From an uncultured Lachnospiraceae bacterium (GTDB lineage Bacteria; Bacillota; Clostridia; Lachnospirales; Lachnospiraceae): DNA of 64,000 bases. This document shows positions 34,841 to 43,202 of this stretch, one piece after another. Each line of letters starts with the position of its first letter. The first letter of the stretch is position 1. The translations under genes were made by a program, and so were the position numbers. Below the pieces are notes generated by a model. It ran no database searches. It was not told where the DNA came from and worked only from the letters and a program-made list of their open reading frames with translations. Location: NCBI GenBank assembly GCA_910585965.1, contig CAJUHH010000002.1, positions 310,001-374,000 on the forward strand, read 5' to 3'.

Positions 34841-36372
34841 TATGCTTTATGCCCTCCGATCTGATGGTTCCTTTCCATTGTAGTGGCTCCCTCTTCCAGG
34901 TTCATTCCTTTTAATATCGCATTTTTTCCATATTTGTTTTTGACGGACAGGATCGCTTCCTGGAGCGCACGTTCCTTTTTCATGGCTGCCTCTTCCTCTT
35001 TTTTCTTTTTTTCCAACGCTTCATAGTCGGTAAACAGATCCATTTGGACAAAAGAATCCTGCCTGTTTTCCAGTGCCGCAGACTCGTCGGCCAGATGGCT
35101 GGCGGTTACGTGTATCCTTCGGGCCAGCAGATTTTTATCCATAATGCGGTCATAGAGTCCCATGACGGCATCCATGATAAGCCTGGTGGATGAGGTCGGC
35201 CTGTCCAGATTGACGGTTCCATGGGCATGCTTGGGGGTTTTCCGCCCATAGCGGTCTATTGTCACCTCTCCTTTGTATTTTCTTCTGGTTTCAGGGTCTT
35301 TCAGGTTATCAATATCGTATCCAATGGTAAGGACGATCTGGTCCGTTACCAGTTTTTTTGCTACCAGGTCCAGCACGAGCAGGTCTGTCATTTCCTTTAC
35401 GATAAGCCTTGTCTTGATGTGGTCATAAGGGCATTGGAGAACCTGTCCGGAGCTTAGGCAGTTGGTTTCCGGCTGATATTGTTTTACAAGGTCGATCGTG
35501 GTCGGCTCCCATCCCCATGCATGGTCGATTAACAGCTCGGCATTGACACCGAATAGCTTGTAGAGCAGGTCTTCATTGTAAAAGTCCCGGCTGTCGCCGA
35601 CAGAGCATCTGGCAATTTCTCCCATCGTAAATATGCCGTTTTCCGCTAATTTTTTTGCGTATCCATTGCCGACTCTCCAGAAATCGGTGATCGGTTTGTG
35701 GTCCCACAGCAGTTCCCTATATTTCATCTCATCCAATTCCGCGATCCGCACTCCGTTTTGGTCAGGAGAGACATGCTTTGCCACGATATCCATAGCAACT
35801 TTGCATAAGTACAGATTTGTTCCGATCCCGGCAGCGGCAGTAATGCCGGTCTGGGCAAGGACATCCAGTATAATTTTCATGGCAAGTTCCCTGGGAGTGA
35901 GGGAATATGTGCCGAGATATGCGGTGACATCCATGAATACTTCATCGATGGAATAGACATGGATATCCTCGGGGGCGATATATTGGAGGTAGATCTGGTA
36001 AATCCGGGTGCTGTATTCCATATAATGCGCCATGCGGGGAGGCGCGACAAGATAGGAGATGGAAAATTCCGGATGTGCCAGCAATTCCCCCGCCAGATAA
36101 GATTCCCCGGAGAACTGGTGCCCGGGCGCTTGTTCCCTCCGCAGGGCGTTGGCTTCCCGGACTTTCTGCACGACCTCAAACAGCCTTGCCCTGCCCGGTA
36201 TGCCGTAGGCTTTCAGAGCCGGGGACACGGCGAGGCAGATCGTTTTTTCTGTCCTGGATGCATCGGCGACCACAAGGTTTGTATCCATAGGGTCAAGCTG
36301 CCGCTCAACGCATTCCACGGAAGCATAAAAAGATTTCAGGTCGATTGCGATATAGATATGCCCGTTTTCCAA
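34840..36372 (-). CDS. Y-family DNA polymerase (UmuC/UvrX-like)
   Basis: A 510-residue translesion polymerase. Catalytic motifs are present: IAIDLKSFYASVEC with the first metal-binding Asp, and YSIDEVFMDV with the Asp-Glu pair. A little-finger domain follows. I place the start at the TTG at 36372 because the AGGAGG site fits it. A GTG at 36384 would overlap that site. It resembles B. subtilis UvrX/YqjW, common on mobile and phage DNA. No canonical LexA box is visible upstream, but a perfect palindrome lies at 36413-36428. Confidence 0.92.
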   Translation of the reverse strand: MENGHIYIAIDLKSFYASVECVERQLDPMDTNLVVADASRTEKTICLAVSPALKAYGIPGRARLFEVVQKVREANALRREQAPGHQFSGESYLAGELLAHPEFSISYLVAPPRMAHYMEYSTRIYQIYLQYIAPEDIHVYSIDEVFMDVTAYLGTYSLTPRELAMKIILDVLAQTGITAAAGIGTNLYLCKVAMDIVAKHVSPDQNGVRIAELDEMKYRELLWDHKPITDFWRVGNGYAKKLAENGIFTMGEIARCSVGDSRDFYNEDLLYKLFGVNAELLIDHAWGWEPTTIDLVKQYQPETNCLSSGQVLQCPYDHIKTRLIVKEMTDLLVLDLVAKKLVTDQIVLTIGYDIDNLKDPETRRKYKGEVTIDRYGRKTPKHAHGTVNLDRPTSSTRLIMDAVMGLYDRIMDKNLLARRIHVTASHLADESAALENRQDSFVQMDLFTDYEALEKKKKEEEAAMKKERALQEAILSVKNKYGKNAILKGMNLEEGATTMERNHQIGGHKA

Positions 36373-36412
36373 AGCTCGTTCCACCTCCTGCTGTGTCTGT
36401 TACTTTATCTGC

Positions 36413-36428
36413 TTGCGCATCAGCGCAA
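36413..36428. promoter_or_regulatory. Palindrome upstream of the polymerase gene
   Basis: TTGCGC-ATCA-GCGCAA, perfect 6-bp arms, about 40 bp upstream of the predicted TTG start. A candidate operator. It does not match the GAAC-N4-GTTC LexA consensus. Confidence 0.45.
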
Positions 36429-36539
36429 TTCTTTTTTATCATTCCCGATTATGGCGTATATTATTTTATCACGGCTGGAAGCGTTTTTCTATGGGATAAG
36501 ATGATGAACCGGGAAAATGCCAAAAGGTAGTTGATTTGC

Positions 36540-36662
36540 GGAAATTTCCCCTTATTCCTTACAACACCACACAAGCCGGAATAGGCGGAGATTTACGGAA
36601 ATTTCTCTTTGCCTGCCCTCCACGGACAGCTTGCGGATTTGCCAAATGGGAGAGGAAATTTC
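36540..36662. repeat. Three GGAAATTTC repeats at exact 57-bp spacing
   Basis: Copies start at 36540, 36597 and 36654. Between the second and third units the following sequence is also loosely alike (CACGG, GCGATTT-like and CAAATG-like blocks in the same order). The pattern resembles iterons or mobile-element end repeats. The rest of the 36.4-36.8 kb gap holds only a small hairpin (CAGGAAA/TTTCCTG, 36730-36754) and no gene. Confidence 0.6.
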
Positions 36663-36841
36663 TTTCTATCCCCTTTGCACGGCATAATACTGGCGATTTT
36701 TCAAAATGCCAAAAATGGGCGCAAAAAAACAGGAAACCTTTTCTTGATTTCCTGTCTTGGTGTGCCGTTCCATGTAGCGGCGGTTATTCAGTTTACAAAT
36801 AAGCCGGATTTAATTTGCCCCAGTGTTGTTCCTTTTCGCAA

Positions 36842-37141
36842 TTACAGCAAGTAATTATTTTCCCGGTTTGCAATCTGCAAACCAACCAATTTGTAGGTTG
36901 CATATCCTCCCATAACCAGCGGCTCTGCTTTGCAAATTTCTTCTGCTTCTTCACGGCTCTCTGTTTTTAGGATATACATACCTGCCATTCCCGGATAGCC
37001 TTTAAAGACACCGCAGATTTCCAGCTTTCCCTCATCGTCCAGCTTTCTTATGTTCTCAACGTGTTCCATAACTACCTGTTTTGTCATTTTATTATAGGTC
37101 TTGCTTTTCTCAATCATCATCATATACATCAATTTTTCCAT
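36842..37141 (-). CDS. YciI-family protein
   Basis: A 99-residue protein of the YCII fold: YMMMIEKSKTYNKM near the start and GMYILKTESREEAEEICKAE, then PLVMGGYATYKLVGL. YciI-like proteins are dimeric alpha-beta-barrel proteins of unclear activity. The start follows AAAGGAGAAA. WYL/YafY-type regulators are often encoded near YciI genes, and one lies 1.3 kb away, so a regulatory link is possible. Confidence 0.8.
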   Translation of the reverse strand: MEKLMYMMMIEKSKTYNKMTKQVVMEHVENIRKLDDEGKLEICGVFKGYPGMAGMYILKTESREEAEEICKAEPLVMGGYATYKLVGLQIANRENNYLL

Positions 37142-37219
37142 ACGATTTTCTCCTTTACATTCTATGGGGATTCACTGAGGGTATTATATTATATTTATCC
37201 GGCAATAGCAATCTGTCTG

Positions 37220-37648
37220 TCATTCTCTGGAAACAAACTTATAGCCCACGCCTATAACGGTCTTTATGTAGGTAGGCTTGCGGTTGTCCGGCTCTATCTT
37301 TTTTCGCAAGTTGCAAATTACATTGGCAACGCTTGACTGGCAGCTTTCACTTTCCATGCTCCATACAGTTTCAAAGATTTGCGCCTTTGTAAATACCCTC
37401 CCCGGACTGGTGGCAAGGCAACAGAGTGCGCCATACTCTAAACGGGTGAGATTTATGTCTGCCCCGCCTTTCAGTACCCGGCGTTGGTGTAATCTGATTT
37501 CCAATCCTGGAAAAATCAGTGTGGGGAAGTGTGGCGGCGGCATGGCTTCCAGCGGTATTATATGGGCAAGGCCAGCTATGGCTTTTTCAATCGCTTTTTC
37601 TTCTGTGCCATTGAATGTAAGCATGACTATTTTCCCGACAAATATCAC
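37220..37648 (-). CDS. Winged-helix (OmpR-type) DNA-binding protein of a mobile-element remnant
   Basis: A 142-residue protein. The C-terminal 95 residues form a Trans_reg_C winged helix (LTRLEYGALCCLATSPGRVF, then SVANVICNLRKKIEP and KTVIGVGYKFV). The N-terminus is not a full receiver domain. Such free winged-helix genes are frequent on Clostridial conjugative transposons. The exact start is uncertain: the reading begins with a GTG inside a GGAGGTG site. It lies 6 bp after the HTH gene, in one minus-strand operon. Confidence 0.75.
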   Translation of the reverse strand: MIFVGKIVMLTFNGTEEKAIEKAIAGLAHIIPLEAMPPPHFPTLIFPGLEIRLHQRRVLKGGADINLTRLEYGALCCLATSPGRVFTKAQIFETVWSMESESCQSSVANVICNLRKKIEPDNRKPTYIKTVIGVGYKFVSRE

Positions 37649-37654
37649 CTCCCA

Positions 37655-37867
37655 TTATGTAGCCTGTCCGTCAAACCGAAAACGGAACAAAGCAGAGATA
37701 AGCCGCTGTTTTATGCTATCCTCGGTGTCTGTATCTATATGACCATTTTCAAGGGCTGCCATACGGATACGCTTGCTGTAATGGCGTAAAACCTCTTCCA
37801 CGGCTTCCGGCTCTCCGCTGGTCGCCCGGACAATCGTTTCATAAGGCAAAAGATTCGGATTCCCCAT
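37655..37867 (-). CDS. Tn916-type small helix-turn-helix protein
   Basis: A 70-residue protein reading PYETIVRATSGEPEAVEEVL and ending RLISALFRFRF. It matches the short HTH proteins (HTH_16 family) found next to the sigma-like gene in Tn916-type elements. The start is preceded by GGAGGTGC. It overlaps the sigma-like gene by 29 bp. No integrase, excisionase or transfer genes accompany it here. Confidence 0.8.
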   Translation of the reverse strand: MGNPNLLPYETIVRATSGEPEAVEEVLRHYSKRIRMAALENGHIDTDTEDSIKQRLISALFRFRFDGQAT

Positions 37868-38297
37868 GTGAAAGCACCTCCATTTCTTTATGCAGGAGTT
37901 GTAAAGTCCTATGGATTTGATACCCGGTCGTACTCCGGCAGCGTCCGTACATTTCCCCGATTTCCCGCTGTGTGTAATGCCCGAAAAAGTAAAGGAAAAT
38001 GATTTCCCGGTTCTTCTCCGGCAAAGATAGCAGGGCGGTGGCAAGCTCCCCATTGGTGAGGATAACTGTCTGCCCGCATATCGTAATGGGGTATTCTTCA
38101 TAGGGTGCTTCAAAATATTCGTCTGTTGTGCCTAAAGGGTAAAACTTTTCTTCTGTGAGGTATTCAAGGGATATTTCTTTTTGTCGCCGTCTGCTCCTGT
38201 CACGCCATGCGTTGATAGCCGCAAAGCGTATGACGGTCTTGCAAAAGCCGTTGAACGTATACATGATATGTTCTTTGTATGCTTCTGTACAAGCCAT
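37839..38297 (-). CDS. Sigma-70 family-like regulator of a conjugative transposon (Tn916 Orf7-like)
   Basis: A 152-residue protein. An N-terminal segment (FCKTVIRFAAINAWRDRSRR) and the C-terminal sigma-4 domain (LPEKNREIIFLYFFGHYTQR) match the sigma-like regulators of Tn916 relatives. The start at 38297 follows AAAGGGGGAA; a longer frame to 38333 has no ribosome site. It presumably controlled the lost transfer or excision genes. Confidence 0.8.
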   Translation of the reverse strand: MACTEAYKEHIMYTFNGFCKTVIRFAAINAWRDRSRRRQKEISLEYLTEEKFYPLGTTDEYFEAPYEEYPITICGQTVILTNGELATALLSLPEKNREIIFLYFFGHYTQREIGEMYGRCRSTTGYQIHRTLQLLHKEMEVLSHGESESFAL

Positions 38298-38426
38298 AAA
38301 TGATTCCCCCTTTCTCCCACATGGGGCGTGCATGGTTTCGTTTTAATGCTATATTGCATTTGGTACATGGATAGTTTATCATAGAATAGTGACAAGGGCT
38401 GTCACCATTCGGAAAGGAGTTCAAAA

Positions 38427-39395
38427 ATGTCAAAAGCAGAACGGCTTATCGAGATGATGATAACAATAAATGCAAAAAAAGATTTTACTGTAGGCGAATT
38501 GGCAAATGAATTTTCCGTATCAAAAAGAACCATACTACGTGACTTGCAAGAATTGGAACAAGCTGGTTTCCCTCTTTACTCCGAAGTTGGGGCGGCGGGT
38601 GGGTATCATATCTTAAAAGAACGCATTTTGCCGCCTATTGCTTTTTCAGAAAGCGAAGCAAAAGCTATTTTCTTTGCCTGTCAAGCCTTGCAATATCACC
38701 GTGACTTGCCGTTTGAACAGGAAACCATATCCGTCCTAAAAAAATTTTTGAATTGTCTGCCATTAGATGTACAAAACAGTATTACGCAGATTCAAAACAA
38801 GGTAGTATTTTGGATTCCAGACAGACATTGCGATTCGCCATTACTTAAATCAATGTTCCTTGTTGTGATAAACCGTCATGCCGCAACAATACGGTATTCG
38901 TCAACATATTCTGAAAGTACACGCACAATTATACCTATCGGCTTATATGCTATGAATGGACTTTGGTATTGCCCCGCCTATTGTACAACGGCAAATCAAA
39001 TCAGAGTATTCCGGGTTGACCGTATTAAAGAAATCATAGAGGAAAAGCCCTATCCAAAAGGGAAATACCCTATTCCTACGTCTATTCAAGAATATCTTGA
39101 AAAAACAGATGTTAGGAATGATTACCATATGAAAATCCAACTAACGGATATAGGCGTTAAACGCTGTGAAAGTGAATGTTTACTTGCAAGCGGATTAACA
39201 ACATTTCCAACGGGCGGCGGGATAATCGACATGGAAATAAATCATGCAGCTTTAGAATGGGTTGCCGATTATATATTGCCATTTGGGAACAACGCCACTG
39301 TGTTAGCACCATTGGAGCTAATAAAACTAATGCAGCAAAAAATATATGAATTACATCAGCATTATTGCAGTTTGGAAACAAGTATGAATGAATGA
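38427..39395 (+). CDS. WYL-domain transcriptional regulator (YafY-like)
   Basis: A 322-residue protein with an N-terminal HTH_11 domain (VGELANEFSVSKRTILRDLQ) and a central WYL domain (IIPIGLYAMNGLWYCPAYC). A C-terminal WCX extension (LPFGNNATVLAPLELIKLM) follows. WYL domains bind ligands or nucleic acids and control defence, DNA-damage and metabolic genes. It is divergent from the Tn916-like regulatory operon. The ligand and targets are unknown. Composition is slightly more A+T-rich than the flanking chromosome. Confidence 0.9.
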   Translation: MSKAERLIEMMITINAKKDFTVGELANEFSVSKRTILRDLQELEQAGFPLYSEVGAAGGYHILKERILPPIAFSESEAKAIFFACQALQYHRDLPFEQETISVLKKFLNCLPLDVQNSITQIQNKVVFWIPDRHCDSPLLKSMFLVVINRHAATIRYSSTYSESTRTIIPIGLYAMNGLWYCPAYCTTANQIRVFRVDRIKEIIEEKPYPKGKYPIPTSIQEYLEKTDVRNDYHMKIQLTDIGVKRCESECLLASGLTTFPTGGGIIDMEINHAALEWVADYILPFGNNATVLAPLELIKLMQQKIYELHQHYCSLETSMNE

Positions 39396-39416
39396 GAGGG
39401 ATTCCGTCGTCATCGG

Positions 39417-39564
39417 CATTGTGGGAATGTGTATAACTGGCTGTCTCATGGAATTGTGGGTAACTCTGTTTGCAGGACGTGGGAAAGCTGCACTTTAGCT
39501 TTTCCATGTGCTGTGAATAGAGTTATCCATGATTCCATAGCCTGTTATGCACATTTCCATAATG
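39417..39564 (+). ncRNA. Long hairpin, possible structured RNA or mobile-element end
   Basis: The left arm (39417-39467) and right arm (39519-39564) are inverted copies. An inner hairpin (39479-39490 with 39497-39508) fills the loop. Nearly all differences between arms are G-U compatible when read on the + strand (eight of nine substitutions by my count), plus one 4-5 nt bulge. This points to selection on an RNA transcribed rightwards. It begins 22 bp after the WYL gene and ends about 100 bp before a truncated ABC gene. Confidence 0.6.
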
Positions 39565-39666
39565 CTTGTCTTTTGGTCTTTGGCTTCTTTGGTTCGGAAT
39601 AGTGTGGTGCTGGCGGTCTATCTCTTGTTTTCGGTTGCTTGCTTCTTTACCGTACATGAGCATTTT

Positions 39667-40125
39667 CCAAAGGTGTTGTTTTTAGATGAACCAACAACCG
39701 GGCTTGATCCGCAGACAAGGGTAAATGTATGGGAATATATCCAAAAAATGCAAAAACAAAAGAACATGACAATTTTTTTGACCACGCATTATATGGATGA
39801 AGCGGAGGTATGTTCAAAGGTTGTGATTATGGATCATGGGAAGATTGTTGCCCACGATACGCCAGAGAACTTAAAACATCAGTATACCGGTACCGAGGTT
39901 GATGCAAGCTGCACACATACGGAAACCTTGGAAAATATATTGAAGGAACAGAAAATTCCCTATGAGAAAACAGGAAACAGGGTTGTTTTCCACACAAAGA
40001 AAGCAACTGATGCGCTTACTATTATGTCAGGATGCAGAGATACAATTCTTGATTTTGAGGCAAAAAACGGAACATTGAACGAGGTATTCCTCGCAATCAC
40101 AGGAAAGGAGATTAGGCAGTCATGA
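39667..40125 (+). pseudogene. ABC transporter ATPase lacking its 5' half
   Basis: The ABC homology begins abruptly at VLFLDEPTTGLDPQTR (Walker B) and continues through the H-loop FLTTHYMDEAE to a typical C-terminal domain. Walker A, the Q-loop and the LSGGQ signature are missing, so ATP cannot be bound normally. The sequence upstream is open but unrelated and hydrophobic. The break coincides with the right edge of the mobile-element remnant. The intact permease gene follows with a 4-nt ATGA overlap. Confidence 0.85.
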
Positions 40126-40964
40126 ATCCGGTTACAGCAATTATACAGAGAAATTTATTAAATTATACTAGAAACAGGGGGAGGATGATCGGGAGTATTG
40201 TGATGTCCATGTTCATGCTGGTGATGTTTTCCTTTATGATGAAATCTTCCATGAGTGGTTTTGGCGAACCCATGAATTATTTAATTGCAGGTGTCATTAT
40301 TATGACTGTTTTTCAGACGGGTATTAATAATTCGTCAGATATTCTGTCCGATATTTCGGACGGATATATGAAAGAGGTTATGGTTGCGCCAATTGCACGT
40401 TCCCAGATTTCTATTGGAAATATCCTATCGGGGGCAGTCGTTTCTACCTTGCAGGGAACGCTTACCATGATAATCAGCCTGCTCATTGGATTTAGAATTA
40501 ATGTGCTTCAGATTTTACTGCTGATTGTGGTAATGCTGGTTTCAGCTATGACCTTCAGCGCAGTCGGCTTGTTTTTAGCGACTGTGTCGCGCAACTCCCC
40601 TTCGTTCCAGACAATCAGTTCCATGATTATGATGCCGCTGACGTTTGTTTCTGGCGCATATATACCGACTACGATGATGCCCGGTTTTCTTTTGCCAGTC
40701 GTATATCTGAATCCGCTTACCTATGTGACGTCTATTTTCCGATATATTGCGCTTGGGGTATACAAAATGAGTTCTGCAGAACTTGTGCGGGAGGGAATGG
40801 CATTTGATATTCATGGCTTTATCATAACGCCGGTCATGGGGCTTATGATTACGGTTCTTATCGGAACGGTTTTCTTTGCATTGAGTGTTGGAAAGTTTAA
40901 TCAGGCAGATTTTTCCACGGTAAAAGTGGCAAGGACAATGCAGGGAGGCGGAGCGCCAAGATAA
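40122..40964 (+). CDS. ABC-2 type permease (drug/antibiotic exporter family)
   Basis: A 280-residue membrane protein with six hydrophobic segments and the ABC2_membrane motif MIMMPLTFVSGAYIPTTMMP. It is normally driven by the ATPase encoded just upstream, whose gene is truncated, so the transporter is probably orphaned unless another ATPase serves it. The reading frame itself is intact. A terminator follows at 41017-41068. Confidence 0.88.
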   Translation: MNPVTAIIQRNLLNYTRNRGRMIGSIVMSMFMLVMFSFMMKSSMSGFGEPMNYLIAGVIIMTVFQTGINNSSDILSDISDGYMKEVMVAPIARSQISIGNILSGAVVSTLQGTLTMIISLLIGFRINVLQILLLIVVMLVSAMTFSAVGLFLATVSRNSPSFQTISSMIMMPLTFVSGAYIPTTMMPGFLLPVVYLNPLTYVTSIFRYIALGVYKMSSAELVREGMAFDIHGFIITPVMGLMITVLIGTVFFALSVGKFNQADFSTVKVARTMQGGGAPR

Positions 40965-41016
40965 GTATGCGGGATATAGTGTGTTAAAGCGGAAAAGGAT
41001 AAATGAATTTCAAAGA

Positions 41017-41068
41017 ATACCTCTTTTGTCAGATAAAAAAGAAAGTCTGATAAAAGGGGTTATTTTGT
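41017..41068 (+). terminator. Terminator after the ABC permease gene
   Basis: ACCTCTTTTGTCAGA pairs with TCTGATAAAAGGGGT across an A-rich loop, followed by TATTTTGT. The remaining 145 bp before the next gene are very A+T-rich and probably carry its promoter. Confidence 0.75.
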
Positions 41069-41213
41069 ATACAAGAAACACAAGTATGTTTTAATATAGT
41101 GAAAAAAATATGGTTATATGATACAATAAATTATTATCATCATGGGTTGAAACAAAAAACACGCTTAGAATAAAAACAAATCGCTTATCAGGAAAATAGT
41201 GGAGGGTGAAGCC

Positions 41214-43169
41214 ATGGCAAAGGAAAAGCAGGAAGGACTGGTGTTTACAAATAAAAAATGTATAGGATGCAACAAATGCATTTCCGCCTGCCCGGTCATT
41301 ACCGCCAATAGGGCGGAGGAAGAGGGCGGAAAACAAATCATTCAGGTAGACGGGGATAAGTGCATTGCCTGTGGAGCCTGTTTTGATGCCTGTGAGCATG
41401 GAGCGAGGGAATTCAGGGACGATACGGAAGCTTTTTTTGCCGATTTAAAGAAGGGCGTGAAGATATCCCTTTTGCTGGCTCCTGCCTTTGCAGCAAATTA
41501 TCCAGGGGAGTATAAGCAGATTTTGGGCGGCTTGAAAAAGATGGGGGTGAACCGAATTATCAGCGTCAGCTTCGGGGCGGACATCACTACCTGGGGATAT
41601 GTGAAATACATCAGCGAACATCATTTTACGGGAGGGATCTCCCAGCCTTGTCCTGCGGTGGTCAATTATATTGAACATTATATTCCGGAGCTGATTCCCA
41701 GCCTTGTGCCGGTACAGAGTCCGTTGATGTGTGCGGCTATTTATGCGAAAAAATACAAGAAAATTACGGACAGGCTCGCGTTCATCAGTCCTTGTATCGC
41801 CAAAAAGGACGAAATTATGGATGAAAACAACCAAGGTTATGTATCCTATAATATTACCTTTGACCATTTGCTGGAATATGTCAGGAAAAATAATATCAAA
41901 GGCGAGCCGGTAAACGATGAGATTGAATACGGCCTTGGTTCCATTTATCCCATGCCAGGGGGACTCAAAGAAAATGTTTACTGGTTCTGCGGGGAAGATG
42001 TATTCATACGACAGATCGAAGGGGAAAGGCATACTTATGAATTCTTGGAGGACTATAAAAAAAGGGTGCTTGGAAAGAAGGAGCTGCCGTTTATGGTGGA
42101 TGCGTTAAACTGTGCGCAGGGATGTATTTATGGGACCGGTATCGAGGAGAAAAAAGGGAAGACGGAAGATACCCTTTACGAGATACAGAGAATCAAGGCG
42201 GCCAGCAAAAAGCGGGGCGGCAAAAGCGCATGGGGTGCGAAGCTCAGTCCCAAACAGCGCCTTGCCAATTTGAACCGCCAGTTCAAAGCATTGGATATCA
42301 ATGATTTTATACGGAAATATACGGATAAATCCAAAGACAGCGTCATCCGTTATCCGAGCCATGGCCAGATGGACGAAATTTTCCTCACGATGCATAAGAA
42401 GACGCAGGAAGAAAGGGAGATAGACTGCAGCGCCTGTGGATACAAGACGTGCAGGGATATGGCGGCCGCCATCTATAACGGATGCAATAACAAAGAGAAC
42501 TGTATTCATTACATAAAAGGAAAAGTGGAGAGGGAAAAAGAAGAGGTACAAGAGGTTTCCAGGCAGATTGAAGAGAAGAATACGGAGATCCAGCATAAAA
42601 ATGAAGTGATCGGCGTTATGGTAAAGGAGGCGAATGAAAGTTTTGCCGTGTTGAACGATTCTATTTCGGAGATGGTGAGCGGCAATAATTCCAATGCGGA
42701 AGAAAGCAGCAATATCAGCGCGGCGATGCTGACGGTAGTGGATTTTTGCAGCAGCATGAAAAAGTCTTTTGTAGAGATCAACGATTTGCTGATGCAGCTG
42801 GAAGATAACAATAACAGCATTGCGGAAGTGGCGAGCCAGACGAATCTGCTCTCTTTGAACGCTTCGATCGAGGCGGCAAGGGCGGGCGCGGCAGGCAGGG
42901 GCTTTGCTGTTGTGGCGCAGGAAATAAAGAGTCTGAGCGAATCCAGCAGGGATACGGCATTGGACAGCAACAAAAACAAAAAGGAAATCGGGAGCGCCAT
43001 GGATAAGCTGGCAGAGGAATCCAGGCATTTGATGGAGATCGTGGACGAGGTAAATGAACGGATCAGCAGCCTGGCGGCAAGCACGCAGGAAATCGCGGCA
43101 TCGGCGACGATGATCGGGGAAGTTTCCGATGAACTGAAAGGGAAGTTTGAGGAATTGAACCGGATGTAG
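41214..43169 (+). CDS. Sensory [FeFe]-hydrogenase-like protein fused to a chemoreceptor signalling domain
   Basis: A 651-residue soluble protein with two [4Fe-4S] ferredoxin motifs (CIGCNKCISAC, CIACGACFDAC) first. A hydrogenase H-cluster domain (about 80-310) keeps the four cluster cysteines C146, C194, C300 and C304 in degenerate L1-L3 motifs (SQPCPAV, ISPCIAKK, LNCAQGC). A CxxC-type Fe-S domain (CSACGYKTC) and a coiled-coil MCP tip (VASQTNLLSLNASIEAARAG) follow. This resembles sensory (HydS-like) hydrogenases and would report H2 or redox state to the chemotaxis array. Start at 41214 after GGAGGG. An ordinary chemoreceptor gene follows 33 bp later. Confidence 0.92.
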   Translation: MAKEKQEGLVFTNKKCIGCNKCISACPVITANRAEEEGGKQIIQVDGDKCIACGACFDACEHGAREFRDDTEAFFADLKKGVKISLLLAPAFAANYPGEYKQILGGLKKMGVNRIISVSFGADITTWGYVKYISEHHFTGGISQPCPAVVNYIEHYIPELIPSLVPVQSPLMCAAIYAKKYKKITDRLAFISPCIAKKDEIMDENNQGYVSYNITFDHLLEYVRKNNIKGEPVNDEIEYGLGSIYPMPGGLKENVYWFCGEDVFIRQIEGERHTYEFLEDYKKRVLGKKELPFMVDALNCAQGCIYGTGIEEKKGKTEDTLYEIQRIKAASKKRGGKSAWGAKLSPKQRLANLNRQFKALDINDFIRKYTDKSKDSVIRYPSHGQMDEIFLTMHKKTQEEREIDCSACGYKTCRDMAAAIYNGCNNKENCIHYIKGKVEREKEEVQEVSRQIEEKNTEIQHKNEVIGVMVKEANESFAVLNDSISEMVSGNNSNAEESSNISAAMLTVVDFCSSMKKSFVEINDLLMQLEDNNNSIAEVASQTNLLSLNASIEAARAGAAGRGFAVVAQEIKSLSESSRDTALDSNKNKKEIGSAMDKLAEESRHLMEIVDEVNERISSLAASTQEIAASATMIGEVSDELKGKFEELNRM

Positions 43170-43202
43170 CAGAAGGATGCCAGAATAAAAAGGAGAGGGA
43201 TT

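Noticed and set aside
39417..39564. Integron attC site
   Set aside because: The outer boxes do not fit the RYYYAAC/GTTRRRY core and no integron integrase is present.
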